Shown here: positions 8,564-17,041 of the stretch, in pieces
Layout: every line of letters starts with the position of its first letter
Position numbering within the stretch: the stretch's first letter is position 1
Origin: Pseudomonas sp. N40(2020)
GTDB lineage: Bacteria; Pseudomonadota; Gammaproteobacteria; Pseudomonadales; Pseudomonadaceae
DNA: 64,000 bases
Assembly (NCBI RefSeq): GCF_014472415.1
Contig: NZ_JACSZV010000015.1
Location: 1 to 64,000, forward strand
Reading direction: 5' to 3'
Position numbers and translations under genes: made by a program
The notes under the pieces: generated by a model
What the model was told of the DNA's origin: nothing
The model's database searches: none
The model's input: the letters and a program-made list of their open reading frames with translations, nothing else

Positions 8564-8590
8564 TGTAAATCCTCATTTCGACAAAAAGGG

Positions 8591-8610
8591 ATATCGAGAT
8601 TTCTCGATAT
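8591..8610. promoter_or_regulatory. ArsR-family operator in front of the MDR gene
   Basis: A perfect inverted repeat, ATATCGA-N6-TCGATAT, lies in the 62-bp gap between the ArsR gene and the MDR gene. The same half-sites with the same spacing recur at 8938-8957 in front of the regulator gene itself. Confidence 0.75.
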
Positions 8611-8625
8611 ATTGGGGCAAAAAAA

Positions 8626-8928
8626 CTACAGATCTTTCCCTATGATCTCGGCAAGCACACGGAGGGTGGCTTCATTGCGTTTGTAGTAAGTCCACTGACC
8701 GATGCGCGTGACTTCGACCAGGCCTACTCGTTGCAGCGTTGCAAGATAAGACGACACCGTCGACTGCGAAAGTCCGACGCCTTCTTGAATACTGCTGACG
8801 CAAACGCCCACCGTGTGAACGTCCCCTTCATCCTGTGGAGGGAAGTTCTTCTCGGGGTCCTTCAAACCGGTCAGGATTTCAAGACGTGTACGGTTTGAGA
8901 GTGCTTTGAATATTTCGAGTAAGTCCAT
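8626..8928 (-). CDS. ArsR/SmtB family winged-helix repressor
   Basis: The product is 100 aa. It opens with the typical ALSNRTRLEIL helix and has the recognition helix region GLSQSTVSSYLATLQRVGLV and a beta-wing with GQWTYYKRNE. Only one cysteine is present (in VGVCVSS), and no ELCVCDL-type metal box is seen, so it is unlikely to be a metal sensor; a redox or organic signal is more likely given the MDR and ABM neighbours. Operators flank the gene on both sides, indicating autoregulation. Confidence 0.9.
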   Translation of the reverse strand: MDLLEIFKALSNRTRLEILTGLKDPEKNFPPQDEGDVHTVGVCVSSIQEGVGLSQSTVSSYLATLQRVGLVEVTRIGQWTYYKRNEATLRVLAEIIGKDL

Positions 8929-8937
8929 GCCGCGAGG

Positions 8938-8957
8938 ATATCGACATTTTTCGATAT
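8938..8957. promoter_or_regulatory. ArsR-family operator in front of the repressor gene
   Basis: The inverted repeat ATATCGA-N6-TCGATAT starts 10 bp upstream of the regulator's ATG, in the 55-bp gap after the DUF6130 gene. It matches the site at 8591-8610 in both half-sites and spacing; only the 6-bp spacer differs. Confidence 0.75.
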
Positions 8958-8983
8958 GTCAATACGGAAAACATCCTCACCCG

Positions 8984-9469
8984 TTATGGTTTCAAGGCGT
9001 GATCGTCTGCAGTGTGGGAGACGGCCATTGATTTCTTCTCCGGGACCACAAAACTCACTGTCGTGCTGGTGAGTACTTTGTGAGTCGGATCGGCTACTTC
9101 CAAAAGAACCTTGTGAGCGCCGGGCGTCAGTCCCACCAGAATAATCGGGCCTTCGCTGGTATGTGCCCATGTGCCCTTCCAGTCGTCGACGGTCACATGG
9201 AGGTGCCCGAGACGCGGTGAAACATCGGCAGCCGCTTTGCCAAATACCGGCATGACCCTGGCGTGATCCGCTTGATATTGAATAATGACAACTCCACGGG
9301 CGAGTGGCTCGGCAAGCGGCGCGTAGGCAATGAGTTTCGGCGCAGTTTCAGAGTCCAATGGCAGTATTGCCGGTGGAGAATCGGCGTTTGCTATCCCTAC
9401 TCCGCACACGGCGGTGCAAAAGAAGGCGCTCAATGTCAGGGCAAATAGGTTTCCGGAAGCGAGGGGCAT
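8984..9469 (-). CDS. DUF6130 family exported protein
   Basis: The product is 161 aa with a signal peptide (about 1-29, ending GIANADS). The mature domain contains the family pattern RLGHLHVTVDDW followed by GTWAHTSEGPIILVGLTPGAHKVLLEVADPTH, resembling a beta-sandwich similar to those of periplasmic copper-binding or chaperone proteins. The function is unknown. It is on the same strand and just upstream of the ArsR gene; cotranscription through the operator is possible but not shown. Confidence 0.8.
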   Translation of the reverse strand: MPLASGNLFALTLSAFFCTAVCGVGIANADSPPAILPLDSETAPKLIAYAPLAEPLARGVVIIQYQADHARVMPVFGKAAADVSPRLGHLHVTVDDWKGTWAHTSEGPIILVGLTPGAHKVLLEVADPTHKVLTSTTVSFVVPEKKSMAVSHTADDHALKP

Positions 9470-9662
9470 GGGTTTTCTCCCGCGTTATTTCATTCAAGCC
9501 TAGTTCAAACCAATGGTTGCTGTTGCCCCTCGTGGCCGAGAGCGATGCCGAGGCGCGCATGCGGCGCTGCCAGTCTGGGTCAGCCCTAAGCTATCCTTCA
9601 CGCAGAGATGCCGAGCCGAGCAGCCGATACTGTCATCAGCAGATCAAGAAGAAGGAGCTTTT

Positions 9663-9968
9663 GTGATCCCGGAATATCGACTCCGAATCTACTGTCTCAT
9701 CTGCGCCCTGTTGTGCCTGCTCTGCGCATGGGCAGTAGCCGAACAGCTAAACGACGCACTGAATATTGGACAATTCGATTCAATGACAGGGCGTAGCCCG
9801 CACAAAGTCAAAGAACACTTTGTCTTCGACGAGCAGCCACGGCGCTTCAGCTTGTATCTGCTGCGCGACATCGCCGTATTCATTGCATCCGGCGGCGCTG
9901 GACTGGCCTTCTCGTGGGGGGCTCTGCGGGGACGGCGGTCGTTCAAGCGCTTGCGCGCAAAGTTCTAG
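9663..9968 (+). CDS. small inner-membrane protein
   Basis: The product is 101 aa. The start chosen is GTG 9663, six bases after AAGGAG; upstream in-frame codons have no supporting site. Two membrane segments (about residues 8-26 and 70-88) flank a polar region rich in charged residues. I do not recognise the family. Confidence 0.65.
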   Translation: MIPEYRLRIYCLICALLCLLCAWAVAEQLNDALNIGQFDSMTGRSPHKVKEHFVFDEQPRRFSLYLLRDIAVFIASGGAGLAFSWGALRGRRSFKRLRAKF

Positions 9969-10046
9969 CGCCTCTTTTAAAAAGCACTCACTCTTCATCG
10001 GTCGAATATTCAAGCGACTGAACTCAACCACTGGGCATCACCAGAC

Positions 10047-10946
10047 ATGAACCAACTGTTAGCCATTCGTGTGTTTGCCCGGGTCGTCGAAGCGGGATCA
10101 TTTGTAAAGGCTGCGGACTCTTTGGAGATGCCTAAAGCGACCGTAAGCAAGTTGATTCAAGACCTCGAAAGTTTTTTGCGGGTGCGCCTGCTCCAACGCA
10201 CCACGCGCAGTGTGACCGTCACCGTCGAAGGGGCCAAATATTACGAACAGACCGCTCGAATCATTCGCGATCTTGAAGAGATTGATTCCTGCCTTCAAAG
10301 CACGCGACTCAATCCTGGCGGCACACTTCATGTCGATGTAGGTGGTTCCGTGGCCACTTCGTTGATCATTCCGGCCTTGCCGGCGTTTTTTGCGCGGTTT
10401 CCCGATATCAAGATCGACCTTGGCGTGAGCGACCGGCATGTCGACTTGATCAGTGAAAACGTCGACTGTGTGATTCGCGGTGGCGCCCTCCGGGAGCAGT
10501 CATTGGCGGCAAGGTTCCTGGGCGAGGCTTCTTGGACCACCTGTGCCTCACCGACCTACTTGCAGCAATTTGGTAAGCCTGCTCACCCGTCGGAGCTGGA
10601 AAAGGAGCATCGCCTTGTCAGTTATCAATCGGCGCGCACCCGTCGAGCGGTCCCGGCAGTGTTTCAGCGCGGCGAAGAGAACATCGAGGTGATCGGCAAC
10701 AGTGCGTTGAGTGTCAATGAAAGCAATGCGCACATCGCTGCTGGACTGGCGGGGCTGGGTGTAATCCATACGTTCAGTTATTCCGTGCAGTCTTACATCG
10801 AGACCGGCGCATTGGTGGCCATCCTGCAAGACTGGCGTCCAGCCCCCTACCCCTTTCATGTCGCCTATCCGCCGAACCGCAACCTCAGCCACCGGGTCCG
10901 TGTGTTCATCGACTGGCTGGTGGAGCACTTTTCCACGTTGCAGTGA
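10047..10946 (+). CDS. LysR family transcriptional regulator
   Basis: The product is 299 aa. The N-terminal winged HTH (about 1-60) contains FARVVEAGSFVKAADSLEMPKATVSKLI, and the periplasmic-binding-like effector domain covers about 90-295. It belongs to the subgroup with LLQRTTRSV. It is convergent with an SDR gene 24 bp away, a frequent LysR/SDR pairing in Pseudomonas, although no shared promoter region exists here. Confidence 0.92.
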   Translation: MNQLLAIRVFARVVEAGSFVKAADSLEMPKATVSKLIQDLESFLRVRLLQRTTRSVTVTVEGAKYYEQTARIIRDLEEIDSCLQSTRLNPGGTLHVDVGGSVATSLIIPALPAFFARFPDIKIDLGVSDRHVDLISENVDCVIRGGALREQSLAARFLGEASWTTCASPTYLQQFGKPAHPSELEKEHRLVSYQSARTRRAVPAVFQRGEENIEVIGNSALSVNESNAHIAAGLAGLGVIHTFSYSVQSYIETGALVAILQDWRPAPYPFHVAYPPNRNLSHRVRVFIDWLVEHFSTLQ

Positions 10947-10970
10947 TCGCTCCACGCAGGCCATGCGCAA

Positions 10971-11720
10971 TCAGATTTGTGCAGCACCACCGTCGACGAA
11001 CAATTCGATACCGTTGATGAAGCTGCTGTCATCAGAAGCCAGGAACAACACGGCCTTGGCGACTTCTTTCGGATCACCCAGACGCCCCATCGGCACCAGG
11101 CTGGCCAGATGCGCGTGCAGACCGTCAACCTGTTCTGCCGGTACCAGGCCTGCCAGACCGGGCGTGGCGACCGGGCCAGGGCTGATGGCATTCACACGAA
11201 TGTTGCGCGGTTTCAGATCCAGCAGCCAAGAGCGGGCGAAGTTGCGCACGGCGGCTTTACTCGCGCTGTAGACGCTGAAGTTTTCGGTGCCTTGGCTGGC
11301 AGTGGTCGACGCCGTCAGGATCACCGAGCCACCGTCTTTGAGCAGCGGCAACGCCTTCTGTACGGTAAAGAGCAGGCCTTTAACGTTAACGCTGAAGATG
11401 CGGTCGAAATGCTCTTCGGTGATCGACCCCAGGGGCAACATGTCGCCACCACCGGCATTGGCAAAGACGATATCGAGCTGGCCGGCCTGCGCCGCAATGA
11501 CCGAGAAAACGTTATCCAGATCAGCCAGATTGGCCACGTCGTCCTTGATACCGAATGCCTTGTCGCCAATCAGGGCGACCGCTGCATCCAGCTCGGCCTG
11601 ACGGCGACCGGTGATGAAAACCGTTGCACCCTGTGCTGCAAACTCCTGCGCGGAGGCCAGGCCGATACCTGTGGTGCCGCCGGTAACCAGTGCAACTTTA
11701 CCTGCCAGTTTATTGCTCAT
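10971..11720 (-). CDS. short-chain dehydrogenase/reductase
   Basis: The product is 249 aa of the classical SDR family. The cofactor motif [12 protein letters not shown] is near residue 12, an arginine after the second strand (ITGRRQAEL) suggests NADPH, and NAGGG, the catalytic Ser in ILTASTTAS and YSASK are all present. The C-terminus has the [16 protein letters not shown] substrate-loop end. The substrate is unknown. Confidence 0.92.
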   Translation of the reverse strand: MSNKLAGKVALVTGGTTGIGLASAQEFAAQGATVFITGRRQAELDAAVALIGDKAFGIKDDVANLADLDNVFSVIAAQAGQLDIVFANAGGGDMLPLGSITEEHFDRIFSVNVKGLLFTVQKALPLLKDGGSVILTASTTASQGTENFSVYSASKAAVRNFARSWLLDLKPRNIRVNAISPGPVATPGLAGLVPAEQVDGLHAHLASLVPMGRLGDPKEVAKAVLFLASDDSSFINGIELFVDGGAAQI

Positions 11721-11902
11721 CTGTGATGCTCCGAGTGACTGCGTAGTGGGGTTTCAGTTCGGTATTTCGAACCGGTGAATCCACTCTATGCCTGCCGATT
11801 GCACAGAAAAACCGGGTAAATCCGATTTGTCTATCCATCCACTTGGATAATTAAAATCGGTGTATCCATCAGATAACGGCTCGAATCTTCATTCGGACAA
11901 AC

Positions 11903-11924
11903 AAAAAACGCACCCGAAGGTGCG
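11903..11924 (-). terminator. terminator belonging to a lost SDR gene
   Basis: On the minus strand CGCACC, a TTCG-type tetraloop and GGTGCG are followed by six Ts. It sits 22 bp after the stop codon of the gene remnant at 11946-11996 and serves no intact gene. Confidence 0.8.
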
Positions 11925-11945
11925 CCTTGATGCGATCAAACAGGA

Positions 11946-11996
11946 TCAAGCGGTGAAACCACCGTCGGCGACGATGTCGGCGCCCGTGACACAGCG
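11946..11996 (-). pseudogene. 3' remnant of a short-chain dehydrogenase gene
   Basis: The minus strand reads VTGADIVADGGFTA followed by TGA, the exact C-terminal signature of classical SDR enzymes (TG..I.VDGG). Homology stops around position 11996 and no start or upstream domain is present. Together with its terminator this is the scar of a deletion. The rest of the gap 11721-12139 holds the divergent promoter regions of the neighbouring genes and nothing else I can identify. Confidence 0.75.
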
Positions 11997-12139
11997 ACAA
12001 CTTGCCCGGCAGTTTTCAGGCCGTAACGGCTGACGTTTCTGCGCACCTTCTTCCATCGATCAACAATCGTCCAAAAGCAGACGTCAAACCTGTCACGCGG
12101 TTATGATCCCGAACACCCGGCCTCCATGGACTCACGCTG

Positions 12140-12616
12140 ATGCCAAGTTCAAAAACCCGCCCTACCCCCGCGCCACTGCTCAAGCCAGGCGAAACAGTGG
12201 TGCTGTTCGACGGCGTGTGCAAGCTGTGCAATGGCTGGGCACGGTTTCTGATTCGGCATGATCATCAGCGGCGTGTGCGCTTGGCGGCAGTTCAGTCACC
12301 CGAAGGCCAGGCACTGCTGGCATGGGCGGGTTTGCCGGTGGATCAGTTCGACACCATGGCAGTGATTCGCGATCGGCAATATTGGGAACGTTCCGATGCC
12401 TTTTTCGAAGTCATCGGCCAGTTATCCGCCCGTTGGCAACCCTTGCGATTGCTGCGTGTCGTCCCGCGCAGGTTGCGCGATTGGGCCTATGACCGCATTG
12501 CGCTGAATCGTTATCGGCTGTTCGGCAAGTACAATACGTGCCTGCTGCCGAATCCTGACCACGAACAACGCTTTTTGAAAATGACGATGCCGTTCGTGGC
12601 TAAATCAGAAAACTGA
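12140..12616 (+). CDS. DCC family (DUF393) thiol-disulfide oxidoreductase-like protein
   Basis: The product is 158 aa. The family-defining motif VLFDGVCKLCNGWARFL is near the N-terminus (cysteines C27 and C30 in a CxxC). The rest matches the DCC pattern with RLLRVVPRRLRDWAYDRIALNRYRLFG. The role is inferred only as a predicted thiol-redox protein. The last 17 bases overlap the end of the convergent DUF2269 gene. A second DCC protein is at 52685. Confidence 0.88.
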   Translation: MPSSKTRPTPAPLLKPGETVVLFDGVCKLCNGWARFLIRHDHQRRVRLAAVQSPEGQALLAWAGLPVDQFDTMAVIRDRQYWERSDAFFEVIGQLSARWQPLRLLRVVPRRLRDWAYDRIALNRYRLFGKYNTCLLPNPDHEQRFLKMTMPFVAKSEN

Positions 12617-13091
12617 CCAATTGGACCGGCGTCATCTTCGTCACCATCATCAGCACTATCACAAACATCCCGGCAAAACCGGCGACGCCCATCCAGAACC
12701 ACTTTCTGTACACGGCTCGATAATCTTCATTGAGCCCCGTCCCGGCCTCCCCCGCACTCGTTGCCATCACACACAGGCGTTTCTGCAAGACCAACACCGG
12801 CAGCCAAAGCGACCCGACACAAAGGAAAATGACCAGCGAGGTCAGCACCCACTCAGTAGTCATGGGCAGGCCCGAGAGCCTCATCAGCAGATAGCCCGTG
12901 ATGATCTGTACAAAGCCTGCCGGTGTGGTGATCCAGGCATCGAAACGCACGACCATGCGCGCGACGTGGGCGATCACCTGCGGATTGGCCGTGCGGCTCG
13001 CGGCGACCAGATAGAGGTAGGAACCCATGCCGAAACCGAACAGGAAAATCGCCGCAATGATGTGCAGGTATTTGAGGCCCAGATAGAGCAT
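12600..13091 (-). CDS. DUF2269 family integral membrane protein
   Basis: The product is 163 aa with four hydrophobic helices (about 5-27, 50-70, 80-102 and 133-155). The N-terminal LKYLHIIAAIFLFGFGMGSY is typical of the family. The function is unknown. It is the last gene of a probable minus-strand operon, 2 bp after the saccharopine dehydrogenase-like gene, which argues for joint function. Confidence 0.88.
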   Translation of the reverse strand: MLYLGLKYLHIIAAIFLFGFGMGSYLYLVAASRTANPQVIAHVARMVVRFDAWITTPAGFVQIITGYLLMRLSGLPMTTEWVLTSLVIFLCVGSLWLPVLVLQKRLCVMATSAGEAGTGLNEDYRAVYRKWFWMGVAGFAGMFVIVLMMVTKMTPVQLVSFLI

Positions 13092-13093
13092 GT

Positions 13094-14221
13094 TCAGTGC
13101 TGCCCGTCAGAGAAATGCACGGACAAACTCAGGTTGTCCGGATCATTGATCGCGGCCAGGTATTCGTCGACGCTGACTTCACCCACGCAAGGTCGGGCCC
13201 CGGGTTGCGGCACGTAGCCTTGGGCCATTTTTGCGGCCAGCGCCACAGCCGCGCAGCTTGGGATTTCCGGGCCTTTGTCATTGAGTGCGGTCAGTTGCGC
13301 AGTCATGGATAGCGGTTGTCCTTCAGCGCCAATCCCCTGAACGTCGATGTACATTGCACTTTTGCCATCGCCGAAACGTTCGAACCGGGTGCCCAGCCGA
13401 TGCAACCTTGCGGCCCAAACGGTATGGTCGCGAACCAGTCCGGTCTTCAGCGCCTGCGCCAAGAGAGCGTTGGCGATACCGCCCAGCTTCAACCCGGCGC
13501 CAGCCTTGAACCTCAGGGTTTGCGCGCCATAGCGGCCGTCAAAAATATCCATGTCCGGCACATCGACGTTGGCCAACAAACGGGTGCCCAGTTGCGGCAT
13601 CTTGCGCAGGGTCAGATCCTGCCAACCCGACACCTCATGCACCTTACCGTCCTTCAGTTGTTTGATCGGTTTGCCTGCGTAGGCCAGAACACCTTCAATC
13701 GTCGACAGCCCCGGCATCTTTGCCGAAGAAGAAATGCCGTGTTCGATCGAGTCGATCCGTGCGAAGCGATGGCGTTGCTGATCGATGATCGCCGATGAAA
13801 GTGTCGGCACCGAACTGCAACCACTGAGGATCGCCACGCCCGCCGCTTTCGCACTGGCATCGAGAACGCCCACGGCATTGACGAAGGTTCGGCAGTCCGC
13901 CAGATCGCAATAATTCACCCCGGCAGCGATGCAGCTTTCGGCGACCGCATAGGATTGGCCCTGAAACGGCCCGCCGGTATGAACCACCAACTGGATGTTC
14001 AATGAACGCAAAACCGAGCTGAACTCCGCTCCCATGGCATCACCGCACCAGCCTTCGGCGACCGTGCCGGGCTGGCGGTTCAACTCATCGAGCTTGCGCT
14101 GCAACTTTTGCGCATCACGCCCCGAGAGCAAAAGCTCCACACCCGGCATGACCGCCAAATGCCTGCAAACGATGCTACCGAAATTGCCGTAGCCACCGAC
14201 CACCATCACCCTGAACGGCAT
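13094..14221 (-). CDS. saccharopine dehydrogenase NADP-binding domain protein
   Basis: The product is 375 aa. The N-terminal Rossmann fold begins MVVGGYGNFGSIVCRHLA with a second-strand LLSGRDAQKL, and HTGGPFQGQSYAVAESCIAAGVNYCDLAD matches the Sacchrp_dh_NADP family. The C-terminal half is a catalytic domain of unknown substrate. Similar genes in Pseudomonas commonly sit beside DUF2269 membrane proteins, as here. Confidence 0.85.
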   Translation of the reverse strand: MPFRVMVVGGYGNFGSIVCRHLAVMPGVELLLSGRDAQKLQRKLDELNRQPGTVAEGWCGDAMGAEFSSVLRSLNIQLVVHTGGPFQGQSYAVAESCIAAGVNYCDLADCRTFVNAVGVLDASAKAAGVAILSGCSSVPTLSSAIIDQQRHRFARIDSIEHGISSSAKMPGLSTIEGVLAYAGKPIKQLKDGKVHEVSGWQDLTLRKMPQLGTRLLANVDVPDMDIFDGRYGAQTLRFKAGAGLKLGGIANALLAQALKTGLVRDHTVWAARLHRLGTRFERFGDGKSAMYIDVQGIGAEGQPLSMTAQLTALNDKGPEIPSCAAVALAAKMAQGYVPQPGARPCVGEVSVDEYLAAINDPDNLSLSVHFSDGQH

Positions 14222-14344
14222 TTAACGCTTCCCTAAATGACAGGCTGTTCTCAGCCAATTCCGACACGGACCTACCGGCGTGAAGAATATAGAGCCGAGC
14301 GTCAGCTAGCCACTCAACAAATCCAAGGCGCCTGTGCGGTCACG

Positions 14345-14656
14345 TCAGATCGAGACTTGCTCAAGAAAGATCAACTGCAACGGCTCAGCGAGCAGATCAT
14401 TCGCCGCTGCAGCAAAGCGCTGGAAGTATGGCGTGGCGAAATGCGCGTCCAGCGCCGCTTGATCCTTGAATGCCTCACGCATGTAGAACGTGCCGCGCTC
14501 GTCACGCAGTTCAAACAACACATAGTCGAGATTGCCTGGCTCTGCCCGGGTGGGCTCAACCAATGCCAACAACCCCTCTTTCAATGCCTGCTCCTGACCC
14601 GTTCTGGCCTTGAGCACGGCAATCGAAACCAACACTTCAGCGGATGTAGTCATCAT
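14345..14656 (-). CDS. ABM (antibiotic biosynthesis monooxygenase) family protein
   Basis: The product is 103 aa. ATG 14656 follows TTGGAG with good spacing, and the longer frame upstream overlaps the preceding gene and is ignored. The sequence shows the ABM pattern: LVSIAVLKARTGQEQALKEG, EPGNLDYVLFELRDERGTF, then YMREAFKDQAALDAHF. It starts 26 bp after the royal-jelly-like gene, so it is probably cotranscribed. Confidence 0.85.
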   Translation of the reverse strand: MMTTSAEVLVSIAVLKARTGQEQALKEGLLALVEPTRAEPGNLDYVLFELRDERGTFYMREAFKDQAALDAHFATPYFQRFAAAANDLLAEPLQLIFLEQVSI

Positions 14657-14682
14657 CAATTCTCCAAAATCCAAAACAGGTA

Positions 14683-15867
14683 TTAACGGGTAGGTGCTGG
14701 CGCCGCATCGATTTTCAGGCGTAGCAGGCTGTAGGGTTTTTGCCGCTGATCCTGACCACCGCGAAACGCCGCTTGGCGGTGTAACTGGTTCGCGATGAAA
14801 TACAGATAACCGTCGGGACCGATCGATAAGGTGTCGGGCCAGAGCAGACGCGGATCGTGCACCAACGTCTGCCATTGGCCATCCGGCAGGCGCTTGCGGA
14901 TCGCGTTGTGCTCGTAGTCCCCGGCATAGACAGCGCCTTCGGCATCCGCCTCCATGCCATCGGACGCGCCCTTCTCACCCAGATCCTGCACTGCGGCGGC
15001 CAGTTGCTGTTCGCTTACGCGGGTATCACGCAGCAGCGCTGTGGATACGGCATACAAATGCCGGCTCGACAGTGGCGTGAAATACAGCGTCTTGCCGTCC
15101 GCCGACAGCGCGATCCCGTCGGATGCCACGCCTAACGGTTTGCGTTTGCCGTCAGGTCCTTCGACCGTCACTGCCAAGCCTTCAACCACCGGTACAAAAG
15201 CCGGATCAACCGAGGTTGCCGGGACGTCGCTCAAGCGGCGCATGGCACGGCCAGTGGCAATGTCCATGACGATGATCGCCCCGGGGCCGCGCAAGGATGA
15301 GTCAGTGAGGTAGACCGTGCCTTCGGCGCCGGTGCGAAAGTCGAAACGCATGTCGTTGACGTAGGTACTGGGCAACATGACGTTCTCTGGAAACACCAGG
15401 CGCTTGACGACTTTGTTGCTGGCAAGGTCTATCGCCACCAGCTTCGCGCCACGCGGCTTCGGTTCAGCGAAGCCCGGCGCGGCCGTGTCGAGAAGCCAGA
15501 CGCGGCCCTGCCCGTCAGCAACCACACTCTGTACGCTGATCAGACCATCGCTCGGATCGTTGGGGTTTTCCCGGTTGATCGCGGCGTTCGGATAAGCCAC
15601 TACCTGGCCGCTGCGGATCTCGCCCACGGTGAAAGGTACGTTGTCACCCCAACGCGGAAAGTTGACGAAGATCCGCCCGGTCTCACTGACCGTTACGCCG
15701 GTTGGCATCGCGTCGTAAAACCCATGGACCTGTTCCAGTTTGCCGAAGGATCGATCAGCGGGTGCATCCGCCTCTAAAGGAATGGCGCTGATCGCATGAG
15801 CGAACGGCGTCGACAACACAGCGGCCGAGACCATGGCCAACAGGACGGGAAGTTTTTTCATACGCAT
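14683..15867 (-). CDS. major royal jelly / yellow family exported beta-propeller protein
   Basis: The product is 394 aa with a signal peptide (about 1-25, ending FAHA). The mature part follows the MRJP/yellow family (L-dopachrome tautomerase-related): GFYDAMPTGVTVSETGRIFVNFPRWGD near the start, then repeated blade motifs including TYVNDMRFDF, YLTDSSLRGPGAI, GVASDGIALSADGKTLYF and LLWPDTLSIGPDGYLYFIANQ. It should be a six-bladed propeller in the periplasm. Bacterial members have no firmly established reaction. Confidence 0.87.
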   Translation of the reverse strand: MRMKKLPVLLAMVSAAVLSTPFAHAISAIPLEADAPADRSFGKLEQVHGFYDAMPTGVTVSETGRIFVNFPRWGDNVPFTVGEIRSGQVVAYPNAAINRENPNDPSDGLISVQSVVADGQGRVWLLDTAAPGFAEPKPRGAKLVAIDLASNKVVKRLVFPENVMLPSTYVNDMRFDFRTGAEGTVYLTDSSLRGPGAIIVMDIATGRAMRRLSDVPATSVDPAFVPVVEGLAVTVEGPDGKRKPLGVASDGIALSADGKTLYFTPLSSRHLYAVSTALLRDTRVSEQQLAAAVQDLGEKGASDGMEADAEGAVYAGDYEHNAIRKRLPDGQWQTLVHDPRLLWPDTLSIGPDGYLYFIANQLHRQAAFRGGQDQRQKPYSLLRLKIDAAPAPTR

Positions 15868-15923
15868 AACGTGCTCCTGGCGGCCGCTTCGAAGGCCCCC
15901 TCTGAATGTCTGGACGGTGCTGA

Positions 15924-16931
15924 TCAGAACCCTTCAAGAACGATTTTTCCCCGGGCTTTGCCGTTCTCGACCAGCGCATGGGCGCGCCGCATGTTTGCTG
16001 CGTTGATCGCGCCGAAATGCTCGCCCACGGTGGTCTGCAAAACGCCCCGATCAATCAGGTCCGAGATCCGGTCAAGCAAGTGATGCTGCTCGATCATGTC
16101 CGCGGTTTCGTACAGCGAGCGGGTGAACATCAACTCCCAATGCAGCGACAACGACTTGCGCTTGAGCGGCATCACATCAAGACGCTCGGGATCGTCGATC
16201 ACGCCCAGACGCCCCTGCGGCTTGAGCACTTCAATCAGCTGTAAAAAGTGTTGCTCGGTATGGGTCAGACTGGCGACATAGTCGACTTCGCAAAGGCCCA
16301 GCGCCTGCAACTGACTGAGCATCGGCTGGCTATGGTCGATGACGTGATGCGCCCCCAATTGCTTCACCCAATCCGCCGTTTCCGGACGTGACGCCGTGCC
16401 AATCACCGTAAGGCGGGTCAACTGCCGGGCCAGTTGCACCAGCATCGAACCCACGCCGCCAGCCGCTCCCGTGATCAACAGGCACTCGCCCTCCCCTGAA
16501 CCCTCAACGACGCCGAGCCGGTTAAACAGCAACTCCCAGGCAGTGATCGAGGTCAGTGGCAACGCGGCAGCCGCGCCTGCGCTCAAGGATTGTGGTTTGT
16601 GCCCGACAATCCGCTCATCCACCACATGCAATTCGCTGTAACTGCCGGCGCGGGCAATCGAGCCGGCGTAGAACACTTCATCACCGGGTTGAAACAAGGT
16701 CACTTCAGACCCGACCTCACGGACAATACCTGCCGCATCCCAGCCAAGGATTTTCGGTTCCTTGGTGAAAGTACCGGCACGTACCTTGGTATCGACCGGA
16801 TTGACTGAAACCGCCCGCACTTCGACCAGCAGATCCCGTGGGCCGGGCACTGGCGCAGGCATATAGATGTCATGCAATGACTGTGGATCTTCAATGGGTA
16901 TGGCGTGCCGGGTGAAGGTGATGGCTTTCAT
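15924..16931 (-). CDS. zinc-type alcohol dehydrogenase-like MDR protein
   Basis: The product is 335 aa of the MDR superfamily. The GroES-like domain contains RAVSVNPVDTKVR and ILGWDAAGIV, and the Rossmann domain contains LLITGAAGGVGSMLVQLARQ. It matches the zinc-binding alcohol dehydrogenase family common next to LysR regulators. It is the first gene of the five-gene minus-strand operon, diverging from the LysR gene at 17042 with a 110-bp shared promoter region. Confidence 0.9.
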   Translation of the reverse strand: MKAITFTRHAIPIEDPQSLHDIYMPAPVPGPRDLLVEVRAVSVNPVDTKVRAGTFTKEPKILGWDAAGIVREVGSEVTLFQPGDEVFYAGSIARAGSYSELHVVDERIVGHKPQSLSAGAAAALPLTSITAWELLFNRLGVVEGSGEGECLLITGAAGGVGSMLVQLARQLTRLTVIGTASRPETADWVKQLGAHHVIDHSQPMLSQLQALGLCEVDYVASLTHTEQHFLQLIEVLKPQGRLGVIDDPERLDVMPLKRKSLSLHWELMFTRSLYETADMIEQHHLLDRISDLIDRGVLQTTVGEHFGAINAANMRRAHALVENGKARGKIVLEGF

Positions 16932-17041
16932 GGAAACTCGCTGTCTGAAGGGCTGATACGTTGATATGCCCCCATCTTCGGCTTCACACGGACAAAGAAA
17001 AACCTGCAGAATGCGCCAACACTTTCACTACAGGAGTGAAA

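Noticed and set aside
8626..8928. arsenic or metal resistance operon
   Set aside because: The ArsR-family protein lacks a metal-binding cysteine or histidine cluster, and no arsB, arsC or efflux gene is nearby.
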